Shown here: positions 17,594-25,110 of the stretch, piece after piece
Layout: each line of letters opens with the position of its first letter
Position numbering within the stretch: position 1 is the stretch's first letter
DNA from: Rhodobacter sp.
Lineage (GTDB): Bacteria > Pseudomonadota > Alphaproteobacteria > Rhodobacterales > Rhodobacteraceae
NCBI GenBank assembly: GCA_022824145.1
Contig: JAJEAY010000108.1
Location: forward strand, 1 to 33,560
DNA: 33,560 nucleotides
Direction of reading: 5' to 3'
Program-made: the position numbers and the translations under genes
Notes under the pieces: generated by a model
What the model was told of the DNA's origin: nothing
The model's input: only the letters and a program-made list of their open reading frames with translations
The model's database searches: none

Positions 17594-18504
17594 GCACGTT
17601 CCCCTTGGGCCATGCGGGCTTGGATCAATCCGGCAAGCGTCATTGCGTCACCATCGGCCGCCACTGGGTCGACACCCTGGGTTCGTAACGCGGCAGAATA
17701 GATGGAAGTTAGGTCAGGCGCGCCGATCAGCGCCACTGGCTGGCCCAGCCAATAGGATCTTGCGGCCGCAAGCTCAGCGCCGATCAGCAGCCCCGAGAGA
17801 CGGGCGCGCCCGGTCGCCCCGGACTGGCCTTGCAGCAGTTCTTCGGCGCGCAGCCGAAACAGGTGGGCCGCAAGCGACTCCGGACGTGAGCGGGTGATGT
17901 CCAACGCTTCCGTGAACGCATTGGCGTCCCAGCCATCGGTGTCCACCGAGTGCCTAAGGACGGATCTATTGGACAGCAGCCCGAACAGTTCGCCGGTCAT
18001 GAAGGTCCGGAAGCTGACAATTTCAGCGGCCGACACGTGAACCCATTTGGTATGCGTACCGGGAAGGCAGAGAATTCCGTCGAATCCTGGGTTGCCTGCC
18101 AGATAGCCAGCGATTTGGGTTTCCTCACCACGCATGACGTCCGAGGGGTTGTTCTGGCATATGCCTGGGATGATTTTCACATCAAGACTTGGGTCGTTGG
18201 TTGGGGCCGGTACCAGTTCGGAGAGGCCCGTTGGGCAGGGAACGGTTTGGTAGGGCGCTTCGACCCATCCCTGCCGGGCACCGACCATTCCACAGGCGAT
18301 GACCGGCACGCATCCGCCGCCCAGCCAACTCGAAACCAGCCTGAGCAGCGTCGGTTCGAACTCATTTGGCTTCAGCGTTGCCATTCCGGCATCGGAAACC
18401 GCTTGGTCAACTGCGTCACCGGCATCGGTCATGGACCAAGCACGAAGGTTCGAAGTACCCCAGTCGACTGCGATCCAGTCCGCTCCGTTCGGGTCGGCGC
18501 TCAT
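17590..18504 (-). CDS. dgoK: 2-dehydro-3-deoxygalactonokinase
   Basis: This kinase phosphorylates 2-keto-3-deoxygalactonate with ATP, giving the substrate of DgoA. The 304-residue protein has the N-terminal nucleotide-binding motif [13 protein letters not shown] (about 11-23). Further DgoK-typical stretches are [27 protein letters not shown] and [13 protein letters not shown]. The ATG at 18504 (MSADPNG) is chosen because the protein then begins shortly before the first motif; its ribosome binding site is poor. It is the first recognisable gene of the dgoK - dgoA - lactonase operon. Upstream there is no galactonate dehydratase or galactose dehydrogenase, so the module here is incomplete. Confidence 0.9.
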   Translation of the reverse strand: MSADPNGADWIAVDWGTSNLRAWSMTDAGDAVDQAVSDAGMATLKPNEFEPTLLRLVSSWLGGGCVPVIACGMVGARQGWVEAPYQTVPCPTGLSELVPAPTNDPSLDVKIIPGICQNNPSDVMRGEETQIAGYLAGNPGFDGILCLPGTHTKWVHVSAAEIVSFRTFMTGELFGLLSNRSVLRHSVDTDGWDANAFTEALDITRSRPESLAAHLFRLRAEELLQGQSGATGRARLSGLLIGAELAAARSYWLGQPVALIGAPDLTSIYSAALRTQGVDPVAADGDAMTLAGLIQARMAQGERA

Positions 18505-19207
18505 TCGCCCGCCACGATTGTGCCGATACCCGGACAGCCGCTCCGCCCACTGCATGGGCTGTGCGGGTGCTGGAATCCGAGCCATTGCGTCATGAGGTGT
18601 GTGTCGTCGGCGGCAGGGTCAAGCGGAAGCCGCGTCGATCCTGGGTCGACCATGATCTGCGGTGCCGGCGAATGAAACGGTGCGATGTTTGTCAAGACCT
18701 TCGAAATGTCGGCCTGCACCATGCCGGTAGTCAGCAAGACTGCTCCAAGAAATTCACGCATACCGGAACCTCGAACCATAGGCAGGAGTCAAACGCAAGA
18801 CATTCGCCGAGACCTGTTCCTAGAGCGAATCGCGCGTTTAGTCCAATACTTCGTGGGAGTGGATGCGCAGATATTCGGTGACATTTTGAAATCCCCTCTC
18901 CCGCGAATTACTCAGCAAGCGCGATCTGGGCGACCGGCCGGTTGTCATTGGTGCAACTCGGGGGCTTCCAGCCGCCGTTTCAGATCAGGCGGGGTGCCAA
19001 GGTGGCCACGCCCAGTCGAATCGTCTGGACTTGAGAAGCGATCGGAAGGTCAGCGCGCCGTGGCCCCAACTCTGTCCCGAGCGCTTCATCCGTGCCGTCA
19101 CGAGGGCCTCGGCGCACTCGAGAGTCCTTTCATCCATGACCATCGGTTTGACGCTCCGCAAAGCAGGGTGATCAGTTGCAGGGCGGGTCAAGACGTTTTC
19201 TGGGCGA
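18505..19207. other. Gene-poor stretch with probable gene debris
   Basis: About 700 bases between dgoK and the reductase gene without an intact recognisable gene. On the minus strand a frame of 92 codons (18779-18501) ends in a TGA overlapping the dgoK ATG, but its product is not recognisable. A possible transposase 3' remnant lies at 18985-19182. The stretch looks like the site where the 5' part of the dgo operon was lost or rearranged. Confidence 0.45.
18985..19182 (-). mobile_element. Possible transposase C-terminal remnant
   Basis: The minus-strand frame ending at TGA 18985-18987 contains about 60 residues with a transposase-like end: ERTLECAEALVTARMKRSGQ, then SWGHGALTFRSLLKSRRFDWAW. 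The pattern RMK-SG-x-x-W ... GA ... LR-LL-S-x-RFD resembles the C-termini of some IS transposases as I remember them. There is no start, no upstream catalytic domain and no terminal repeats; the frame runs into the reductase gene. It would be a decayed insertion-sequence fragment. The family assignment is uncertain. Confidence 0.3.
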
Positions 19208-20467
19208 TCACCGGAACTCGAAGGCTTCGGTGTGGATCCTGTTTCGGCTGACGCCTTCTGCCTTGAGATCGGCCATGATCCCTTCGACCATCGGCTTGGG
19301 GCCGCACATGAAGTAGTCATAGTTGCCAAGCGGATCGGGCAGCCTTCGTTTAATCATGTCGACGCGAGCGAAATTGCCTTCGTCCGAGAAGAGCGGCACC
19401 AGCGTGACATTGACAAGTTCGCTGGCGCGTTGCTTCAGCTCATCCAGGAAGATTGCATCCCGCTCGTCACGAGCCGCATAGACCAGATGGATCTTGCGGG
19501 CGTCTCCTTTCCCCATGCTCCGCAGCATTGACAGGAATGGCGTCAGACCGATGCCTCCTGCCAGCCAGACCTGCCTTTCGCCCGCCTTGATGGCGTCGAA
19601 GCGACCGTATGGTCCGCGCACTTGGACGCTGCCGCCTGGCTCCAGCTCTTCGCGCACCTTGCGGGTCCAGTCACCCAGAACCTTCATTGTAAAACGCAAC
19701 CTATCTTCTCCGGGCGCGCTGGAAATCGTGAAGGGATGCGGTTCGTTCCAGCCCTTGCCTTCCACCTCTACGAAGGCGAACTGCCCCGGCTTGAATTCGA
19801 GCATCCTGTCGATTGGTTTAAGCACAACCTCCGTTGCTCGTTCCAGCGCGTTGACTGATTCAATGGTGAAGGGAAGGGCCGTCCGTTTATTCATCCCGAA
19901 GAGGGAGTAAATGAGCGCGACAAGGCCTACGATGGCTGCGAGGACCAGAACGATGCCGGAGGCACTGAACCGTTCAAAGAAGATGCCAGGTGCTGTTAGG
20001 AAGTGGCCGATGATCAGGAGGTAAACAACTCCCATCACCTTGTGTGTCGGGCGCCAGCGCGAGTAACGGATCTTCCGGTTGAGAGCGATGAACAGCCCGA
20101 TCACCAAAAAGATCAGACCGAGCATCCCGAGCGGTGCCGAAGGTGCCACGGCGTTGGCAATTGGGTCGACAGCTTCCGGCAGCTCTTTCGGCACGCCGAA
20201 GAAGTGCACCAGCGCGGTGAGCGCGGCGAAAACGCCGGCAATGCGGTGAACCTGGTACATGCGATCCAACCCACCAAACCAGTCTTCAAGGGCTTCGAGA
20301 CGCGTGGACAGGATGATCGAGCAGGTCATTAGTAAGAAGGCGGTCCCGCCCAGCATGACGGCACCTGTGGTACGTGGGCCGTGTTGTGCGGGTGGAAAAG
20401 CCAGATGTAAAACGGCAAAGCCGAATATCAGTCCGATGATGACGCAGATGCCTTTCCCTTTCAGCAT
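19208..20467 (-). CDS. Ferric reductase-like membrane flavocytochrome with FAD/NAD(P)H-binding domain
   Basis: A 419-residue inner-membrane oxidoreductase. The N-terminal half has about six hydrophobic segments and conserved histidines (HRIAG, ALVHFFG, THKVMG, IIGHFL) that would hold haem in a ferric-reductase-like domain. The C-terminal half is a ferredoxin-NADP reductase module: FAD binding at HPFTISSAP, NAD(P) binding at GGIGLTPFLSML, and the C-terminal MCGPKPMV motif, ending in a terminal aromatic (EAFEFR). It would move electrons from cytosolic NAD(P)H across the membrane to ferric iron, oxygen or a periplasmic partner. It starts 24 bases after the EF-hand gene, so the two form one operon. 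Confidence 0.87.
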   Translation of the reverse strand: MLKGKGICVIIGLIFGFAVLHLAFPPAQHGPRTTGAVMLGGTAFLLMTCSIILSTRLEALEDWFGGLDRMYQVHRIAGVFAALTALVHFFGVPKELPEAVDPIANAVAPSAPLGMLGLIFLVIGLFIALNRKIRYSRWRPTHKVMGVVYLLIIGHFLTAPGIFFERFSASGIVLVLAAIVGLVALIYSLFGMNKRTALPFTIESVNALERATEVVLKPIDRMLEFKPGQFAFVEVEGKGWNEPHPFTISSAPGEDRLRFTMKVLGDWTRKVREELEPGGSVQVRGPYGRFDAIKAGERQVWLAGGIGLTPFLSMLRSMGKGDARKIHLVYAARDERDAIFLDELKQRASELVNVTLVPLFSDEGNFARVDMIKRRLPDPLGNYDYFMCGPKPMVEGIMADLKAEGVSRNRIHTEAFEFR

Positions 20468-20491
20468 TACTGGCTCCCTTCTGAGTTGGCG

Positions 20492-20992
20492 TCATTCGAC
20501 AGGTGCAGGGTTGATGGCGGCGCGCAGCGCAACCATGACCGTGAACCCGGTGGTGAATTCCTCTCGGGTCAGACGCCCGTCGCCATCCGTATCGGCGCGC
20601 CGAAAGTCGGCACCAAGGGAGAGCTGATGTTCCCGGGGCGTAATGGATCCATCGCCGTCCCGATCCCAGAAAGCGAACACGACGCGAAGGGCGGTTTCAT
20701 AGGCATCCTCCTGACCGGCCTCTTGCGCCAACGGAAGCATCCCGTAGTCCCAGTTCATGAACTCGGCGAGTTCCAGCCGGTTGTTCTGGTCGCCATCCAT
20801 TGAGAAGAACACGTCACTCCCGAAGGTCGTGAAATCGCCCCGATTGACGAATCCGCGGTTCGCCCTGTCGAGCGAGGCAAATGCCATCTCGGCGAGGCGG
20901 CGACCTTCGCCGACCTCTTGGGCTAGCACGGGGGATGCTTCAACGATTGCGGCAATCAGGGAGCAAGCGAGGAGTTTGGATGCAGTGCGCAC
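20492..20992 (-). CDS. Secreted EF-hand calcium-binding protein
   Basis: A 166-residue exported protein. The signal peptide covers about residues 1-24 (cleavage after VLA). Three canonical 12-residue EF-hand loops are visible: Asp66-Glu77 (DGDQNNRLELAE), Asp110-Glu121 (DRDGDGSITPRE) and Asp134-Glu145 (DTDGDGRLTREE). A degenerate loop lies at 42-53. It probably binds Ca2+ in the periplasm. The start is GTG at 20992, supported by TTGGAGG six bases upstream. It forms an operon with the reductase, is divergent from the marR-type gene, and shares with it a promoter region with three palindromes. A calcium-dependent partner role for the reductase (as in eukaryotic NOX5, where the EF-hands are fused to the enzyme) is speculation. 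Confidence 0.85.
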   Translation of the reverse strand: MRTASKLLACSLIAAIVEASPVLAQEVGEGRRLAEMAFASLDRANRGFVNRGDFTTFGSDVFFSMDGDQNNRLELAEFMNWDYGMLPLAQEAGQEDAYETALRVVFAFWDRDGDGSITPREHQLSLGADFRRADTDGDGRLTREEFTTGFTVMVALRAAINPAPVE

Positions 20993-21031
20993 GGGTGGCC
21001 TCCAACTGGAATGATGAGTGGTTCGGATAGG

Positions 21032-21060
21032 TTTGCGATTGCATATCATGCATACGCAAA
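21032..21060. promoter_or_regulatory. Operator-like palindrome 1 in the EF-hand / MarR divergent promoter
   Basis: A 29-base near-perfect palindrome: outer arms TTTGCG and CGCAAA, inner arms TGCAT and ATGCA, with 11 of 14 positions paired. Its size and TGCA-rich arms fit a MarR-family dimer site. It lies between the two start codons and is closer to the EF-hand gene. Confidence 0.6.
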
Positions 21061-21061
21061 T

Positions 21062-21103
21062 CTTGCAACGGCAAGTTTTGACGCAGCACTTGCACGCTGC
21101 AAG
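21062..21103. promoter_or_regulatory. Operator-like palindromes 2 and 3 upstream of the MarR-type gene
   Basis: Two further inverted repeats share the CTTGC/GCAAG core: CTTGC-AACG-GCAAG at 21062-21075 and CTTGCA-CGC-TGCAAG at 21089-21103. Together with palindrome 1 they form three similar dyads within 72 bases, ending 16 bases before the regulator's start. Autoregulation by the MarR-type protein is inferred. Confidence 0.55.
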
Positions 21104-21119
21104 CGTTGGAGCTATGCCG

Positions 21120-21593
21120 ATGATCGGCGGGTGTTTCCTGATGAAACGGATTAAGCTGAAAGATCATCGGCGCGAAGACAGCTTCGGTTTCTTGATCCAG
21201 ACGGTTGCGCGGACCCTGGACGCGAAAATGAAGGTCGAGCTTGAAAAGGTCGGCGTGGACATCAAGGTCTTCGCCAACCTCATGATGCTTGGCCAGCAGG
21301 ACGGAATAAACCAGCGGGAGATAGGCCAAAGGCTGAATTTCCCGGAGTATTTCACCAGCAGAAACGTGGATGCACTGGTGGATGCAGGCTTCGCGGAGCG
21401 TCACCCTGATCCTGACAGTCGCCGGTCGTTCTTGGTCTATCTGACCAAGGAGGGGCGCGCGAAAGCCGAGGAACTTCCCGCCATCGTTCGCGACGTGAAC
21501 GATGACGTCCTGTCGGGCTTGACGGAGAAAGAGCGCCAATCCGTCACAGCCATCCTGCAGAAAGTCGCTGGCGTTGCCCGTAGCGGCTCGTGA
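21120..21593 (+). CDS. MarR-family transcriptional regulator
   Basis: A 157-residue winged-helix regulator. After an N-terminal dimerisation helix, the DNA-binding part reads INQREIGQRLNFPEYFTSRNVDALVDAGFAERHPDPDSRRSFLVYLTKEGR: a helix-turn-helix and then the wing with the MarR-typical D-P-D-S-R-R and LT-x-E-G. The ATG at 21120 has GGAG eight bases upstream; an ATG at 21141 is a shorter alternative and one at 21114 is too close to the GGAG. It is divergent from the EF-hand and reductase operon and most likely controls it and itself through the palindromes between them. The inducing ligand is unknown. Confidence 0.87.
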   Translation: MIGGCFLMKRIKLKDHRREDSFGFLIQTVARTLDAKMKVELEKVGVDIKVFANLMMLGQQDGINQREIGQRLNFPEYFTSRNVDALVDAGFAERHPDPDSRRSFLVYLTKEGRAKAEELPAIVRDVNDDVLSGLTEKERQSVTAILQKVAGVARSGS

Positions 21594-21610
21594 TCAGGTT
21601 CGCCTGATTT
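21593..21610 (+). terminator. Short intrinsic terminator at the end of the MarR-type gene
   Basis: A perfect 6-bp stem, ATCAGG (21593-21598) and CCTGAT (21603-21608), closed by a stable TTCG tetraloop and followed by TTT overlapping the 3' arm. It begins at the last base of the stop codon. The T-run is short, so termination may be partial. Confidence 0.45.
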
Positions 21611-21756
21611 AGGAAGGTCGGAAAGAGGTCAGGCGTGTCTATAGCGCGACGATCAGGATGATCGAAGTGACGTCGCGGCCGGCTCGGTAGATTTGCCATT
21701 TCCTGTGGACTGCAAGCGGTTTTTCCTTCCAGTGACTCCTGTCGGCTGTCAGTTAG

Positions 21757-22296
21757 GGATGGAGTTGGCGGTCGTGGCAGCCCAGGGAGCATCCATGTCT
21801 GGAATCAAGCGCGGGTCCGCCTTTTCAGGACCATGAGGGAGAGCCCATATTTCCTGCGGAAAGCGTCTATGCGGTTTTCGAGGCGAAGCAATTGGCCAAT
21901 CTGAAGCATTTCGGGTACGCTCAGGAAAAGATCCGTAGCGTGTGCGCTACATCGAATGACCGTACCGATACCGCACGCGGAGAGGGCACATATCCGGCGA
22001 AGCCGCCAACTCCTGTCTTTGGCGGGCTGTTGGCCTTCGATAGTGATTGGAAGCCAGAACTCGGAGATAGTCTCCTTGAAGCCCTGAAACAGGATCAGGG
22101 AAAGGGAAAAACCGACTTCGGTTGCGGGGCGGGACACGGTTATTTCCACACGGATGAGAGTCCGGCGGAATATATCGTGCTCACTGGCGGAAAACCCGCC
22201 ACTGAATTTTTGTTTAAGCTGATCTCCCAACTATATTTTAGTGACACCGTTCCGATGTTCGATATTCAGGCCTATAGTGAGTGGTTGGCAGACTAG
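21757..22296 (+). pseudogene. Truncated DUF6602-type protein (N-terminus missing)
   Basis: The frame is open from 21757 (after TAG at 21754) to the TAG ending at 22296. Recognisable similarity starts near 21835 with FPAESVYAVFEAKQ, then YAQEKIRSV, PPTPVFGGLLAF, DFGCGAGHGYF, and a C-terminal FLFKLISQLYFSDTVPMFDIQAY. This is the pattern I know from the C-terminal part of DUF6602 proteins, a nuclease-like family often found with restriction or defence genes; the E-x-K in VFEAKQ resembles a PD-(D/E)xK core. The N-terminal half is absent and there is no start codon with a ribosome binding site ahead of the conserved part (first possible TTG at 21892). It is therefore a decayed fragment. Its 3' end faces the AbiE-like pair. 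Confidence 0.6.
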
Positions 22297-22409
22297 CTTG
22301 CCTCTCCCGCCCTATGCATCGGGTTTGTAACCTGGGTTGAACGAAGAGCTTTCGCTGGACGTCGTAGCCGTCGAAATCAGGGCATAGCCGTTACCAGCAG
22401 TTGGGGTCG

Positions 22410-23168
22410 CTACAGTTCGTAGAGACGGGAAATCATCGCGATTCCAGTGTCACGATCTATGGGAACGTCGAACGAATTCGGGTCGAAATCCGGCAGATCG
22501 CTCACCCTTTCCAAATAGGCTCTGAGGTCAGCCTTCAGCGGCTCAGTAACTTCGATGGACTCATCCTCTGGGAGAAGCTGCAGCAACCTGAACACGTCGT
22601 TCCGATGTTTCTTAATGTCGTTGCCTTTCGCGGTTTTGTCGCCGGCTTCCTTTCGTTGGGACAGGTCGACGAATGCCTTGGCCTTGAACGGAATCAGCAA
22701 GCGTTCATCGAGAACGAGGATCCCATCGATGGAACGACGGCTTGCAAGCAATGCGTCGTAGTAATCCGTATCCAATAGGATTGCCGAGAGGCTGAGAGCG
22801 TAGTCCGAAACACTGATCGCGGTCAATCCCGCGTCGTCCGAGATTTCCAGCGCCTCGGGATTGCGCGAGAAGAGCTCAAGCATGGCAGGATATGACGGGT
22901 CGGTCGGCTTGTGGAACCTGTAGAATTCCTTGCGACCGCTGCATCTCTCGCGTGCATGGTACCCTCCACCATCAAGGAAGGCTTTCAGGGATTTCGCAAA
23001 AGACGGATCCACAACCTCAACACAGAGCACCATGTCGATATCGTCTGTCTGGCGGAATCCTATGCCGACTTCTTCGAAAATCATCGAACATGCTGTGCCA
23101 CCGATAATCGCATAGTGATTTGCGTGATCCGCGAAATGCTCGCGGAACCTGTCGAGTCCTACTACCAA
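22410..23168 (-). CDS. AbiEii-like nucleotidyltransferase toxin (type IV TA-like)
   Basis: A 252-residue protein with a nucleotidyltransferase fold. The GGTA motif is at 23-26 (IIGGTACSM) and the catalytic Asp pair is in RQTDDIDMVL (Asp43, Asp45). A basic C-terminal motif in PFKAKAFVDL and NDIKKHRNDVFRLLQLL (about 162-201) is characteristic of AbiEii/JHP933-type toxins. These proteins transfer nucleotides to an RNA acceptor or another target and give phage abortive infection when paired with an AbiEi antitoxin. The start is TTG at 23168 with a strong GGAGGA six bases upstream, overlapping the end of the partner gene by 7 bases. Function is inferred from family motifs. Confidence 0.82.
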   Translation of the reverse strand: MVVGLDRFREHFADHANHYAIIGGTACSMIFEEVGIGFRQTDDIDMVLCVEVVDPSFAKSLKAFLDGGGYHARERCSGRKEFYRFHKPTDPSYPAMLELFSRNPEALEISDDAGLTAISVSDYALSLSAILLDTDYYDALLASRRSIDGILVLDERLLIPFKAKAFVDLSQRKEAGDKTAKGNDIKKHRNDVFRLLQLLPEDESIEVTEPLKADLRAYLERVSDLPDFDPNSFDVPIDRDTGIAMISRLYEL

Positions 23169-24196
23169 GGGAATTCCTCCAGTATATGTTCCGCGGCGGC
23201 TTCCAGCCGCTCGTCACGGTGATCGCGGAACTGGAGGTAAAGTGACAGGGCGTCGACCTCATGCGCACCCGATGTGATGTCAGGGTCGTACCGCCATACG
23301 TCGATGGCAAAATCCGGCTCCTCGTCCCGATCGACCTCTTTCCCGAACTCGCCGCCTTGAAGCCGCTGCCAGTCCTTAGGCCCCGCGGCAAAGCGTGCGA
23401 TGCGTGGCCTAGACATCGTTGAGCGCTCCGACAGAGCGCTCTCGCCTCCTGCCGGCAAATTCCTAGGCAACGGACTGCTGTGGAACCCCTTCGGAAGAGA
23501 GGGTGCCCGAAACCAATGCTCTGCCTTGACGGGTGAGCGCAGTCTGGGAACCGCCGCTTCGAACAGGTCGCGAGGAGCGCCAGAGAACCGGATGTGTCTG
23601 CCGCGCCCCCGCGTTTCCACCTGAGACAGCCCACCGGCCTCCAGTTCCCTGAAGGCCCGGCCGACCGACATGGCCGAGTATCGCAGGTTTTCCACAAGAT
23701 CGCTTGGACGGGCGTCTTCAACATCACCGAGGTTAAGGTGGCGCAGGAACAGCGCCTGAGATGCGGGCGATAGCTGATCTACCGCGAAAATGCGTCTTCG
23801 CCGAAAGCGCTCCCTGAGGTCCATCGCAAGCTGCGGGATGAAGAGCTGATTGCCGGGAACGATGAAGGCCATGGATTCCTCGATGAGCCTGCTGCGCTGA
23901 TAGGCAGAGAGGTGCTCCGGAACCAGCACGACGATTCCTTCAAAGTGACGCTGGACTGATCCCAGCTGCCTTGAAAGATCCGTTGGGCTTTTGGGGCTGT
24001 CAGATAGTGGGACGGAGAGCAGGACCGCATGTCCGAAGATGTCCGTCTGTCGGAACTCGAACCCATTTGCCAGGAAGTGCGGTAGCCCTTTCCTGGCGCT
24101 CCATGCCCTCAAGGTTGATGGCACGCGAAGCGTGGCACGCAGGTAAGTCTGCGCCTCGATGAGTATTTTGGAAGATTTCACGTCCAGATCTAACAT
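23162..24196 (-). CDS. Winged-helix antitoxin-like regulator paired with the AbiEii-like toxin
   Basis: A 344-residue protein without a domain I can name with certainty. Residues about 140-200 form a winged-helix-like region (LSPASQALFLRHL, RPSDLVENLRYSAMSVGRAF, RELEAGGLSQVETRGRGRHI). The C-terminal segment DALSLYLQFRDHRDERLEAA, ending EEFPW, resembles the C-terminus of AbiEi-like antitoxins that pair with AbiEii toxins. It would repress the operon and neutralise the toxin. The ATG at 24196 is used; another ATG at 24214 adds six residues. Neither has a ribosome binding site, so translation could be leaderless or weak. Both candidate start codons lie in copies of a short repeat (see 24190-24244). 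The antitoxin role is inferred mainly from the overlapping toxin gene. Confidence 0.7.
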   Translation of the reverse strand: MLDLDVKSSKILIEAQTYLRATLRVPSTLRAWSARKGLPHFLANGFEFRQTDIFGHAVLLSVPLSDSPKSPTDLSRQLGSVQRHFEGIVVLVPEHLSAYQRSRLIEESMAFIVPGNQLFIPQLAMDLRERFRRRRIFAVDQLSPASQALFLRHLNLGDVEDARPSDLVENLRYSAMSVGRAFRELEAGGLSQVETRGRGRHIRFSGAPRDLFEAAVPRLRSPVKAEHWFRAPSLPKGFHSSPLPRNLPAGGESALSERSTMSRPRIARFAAGPKDWQRLQGGEFGKEVDRDEEPDFAIDVWRYDPDITSGAHEVDALSLYLQFRDHRDERLEAAAEHILEEFPW

Positions 24197-24244
24197 TAAT
24201 TTACAAACTAACATTGATAAAGTGATCTTGCAAGAATAATGTTA
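24190..24244. repeat. Three copies of TAACATT around the AbiE-like promoter/start
   Basis: TAACATT occurs as direct copies at 24191-24197 and 24209-24215 (18-base period, extended to CTAACATT in both) and as an inverted copy AATGTTA at 24238-24244. A perfect 8-bp palindrome CTTGCAAG sits at 24227-24234 between the outer copies. The patch is AT-rich compared with its surroundings. It is a plausible operator region for autorepression of the pair. Confidence 0.45.
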
Positions 24245-24666
24245 CTAAATGCGCTTGCTTTGCGGTCTTCAGGTCATCCACGACATGATTGCACTGACTT
24301 TCGAGCGTCAGCCGTCCACGCTGGTCATGACAGTCCAGGGTGTCTGGCGCTGAGCCTTCCCCGAGCCAACGCACCGGTTCTTCGGCCAACATGCAGTCAG
24401 GCCGGAACCTCAGGAACGATACTTGCGCCCAAGTAACCGAACAGGATCTCGCAGCGAATGCCAGTAACTGTGGCTGTGAGCCTCACGGCCACCGAAAGCA
24501 TTTGAAAATAAACGTATTTCGAACCAGCTCATGATCCTGCACTTGATCCAAAGTTTGCACTTTCGACACGGGCAGGCCGCAGCGGATTCCATGCATTGCC
24601 TCAAGGCGTCAAGGAGATGTCAGTCTCACGCTGACTGTTCGGAGTGGGGGAACCGGGCAGACGCCG
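24245..24666. other. Gene-free stretch between the AbiE-like and VapBC pairs
   Basis: About 420 bases in which I see no gene. The notable element is a 23-base palindrome at 24470-24492: arms GTGGCTGTG (24470-24478) and CACGGCCAC (24484-24492) pair over nine positions including one G-T wobble, with a 5-base loop; the flanks show no T-run. A smaller dyad (GTCAG 24619-24623, CTGAC 24631-24635) lies 32-48 bases past the vapC stop. Confidence 0.5.
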
Positions 24667-25110
24667 TCACTCTTCACTCTTTGTCTCCTGCCGCAGGGGG
24701 TTGATGATCTGAATCCCCCCTAAATCCCGTTCGTTATTCGTTGCAACCACACAGTCGTTTACCTCCGCTACTGAGGCAAGAATCATGTCGAGGGCGCTGC
24801 GTGGACGGCCCTCGACCTTTCCTTCGGCCATCAAACGGGCCCAGACCAGACCGGCTCCGCAGTCAAACGACAATATGCGCCCGGCGAATAGCGCTTGTGG
24901 TCCTTCACTGCCCGCAAACCAGGCTTCAAGAGCATTCCTCCGCCTGCCGTTTGGCAATTCCAGTATACCGCGCCGAATTTCGGCGATCGTTAACGAGGCG
25001 ACGAAAAGATCTTCGTCGTGTTGGTCCGCCATCCAGTTCGACAGCAGTTCGAATGGCTTCGGTTTGACGGCGTTGCTGATGATGTTGGTGTCAAGGAGAT
25101 AGCGCGTCAA
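24667..25110 (-). CDS. vapC: VapC-type PIN-domain ribonuclease toxin
   Basis: A 147-residue PIN-domain RNase that would cut RNA (often initiator tRNA or rRNA) when freed from its antitoxin. The acidic active site is visible in YLLDTNIIS (Asp near residue 7), TIAEIRRGI (Glu), SALDMILAS (Asp) and the C-terminal VVATNNERDLGG. The start codon is TTG at 25110, overlapping the antitoxin's stop as TTGA, so translation is probably coupled. The unusual start and the overlap would help keep the toxin below the antitoxin. Confidence 0.88.
   Translation of the reverse strand: MTRYLLDTNIISNAVKPKPFELLSNWMADQHDEDLFVASLTIAEIRRGILELPNGRRRNALEAWFAGSEGPQALFAGRILSFDCGAGLVWARLMAEGKVEGRPRSALDMILASVAEVNDCVVATNNERDLGGIQIINPLRQETKSEE

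Noticed and set aside
18501-18779. Minus-strand 92-codon frame whose TGA overlaps the dgoK ATG
   Set aside because: The overlap looks operon-like, but the product is unrecognisable and the frame lies in debris; it could be the relic of the former upstream gene. Not enough to annotate.
24619-24637. GTCAG/CTGAC dyad as a vapC terminator
   Set aside because: Only a 5-bp stem with alternative pairings and no T-run downstream on the minus strand.
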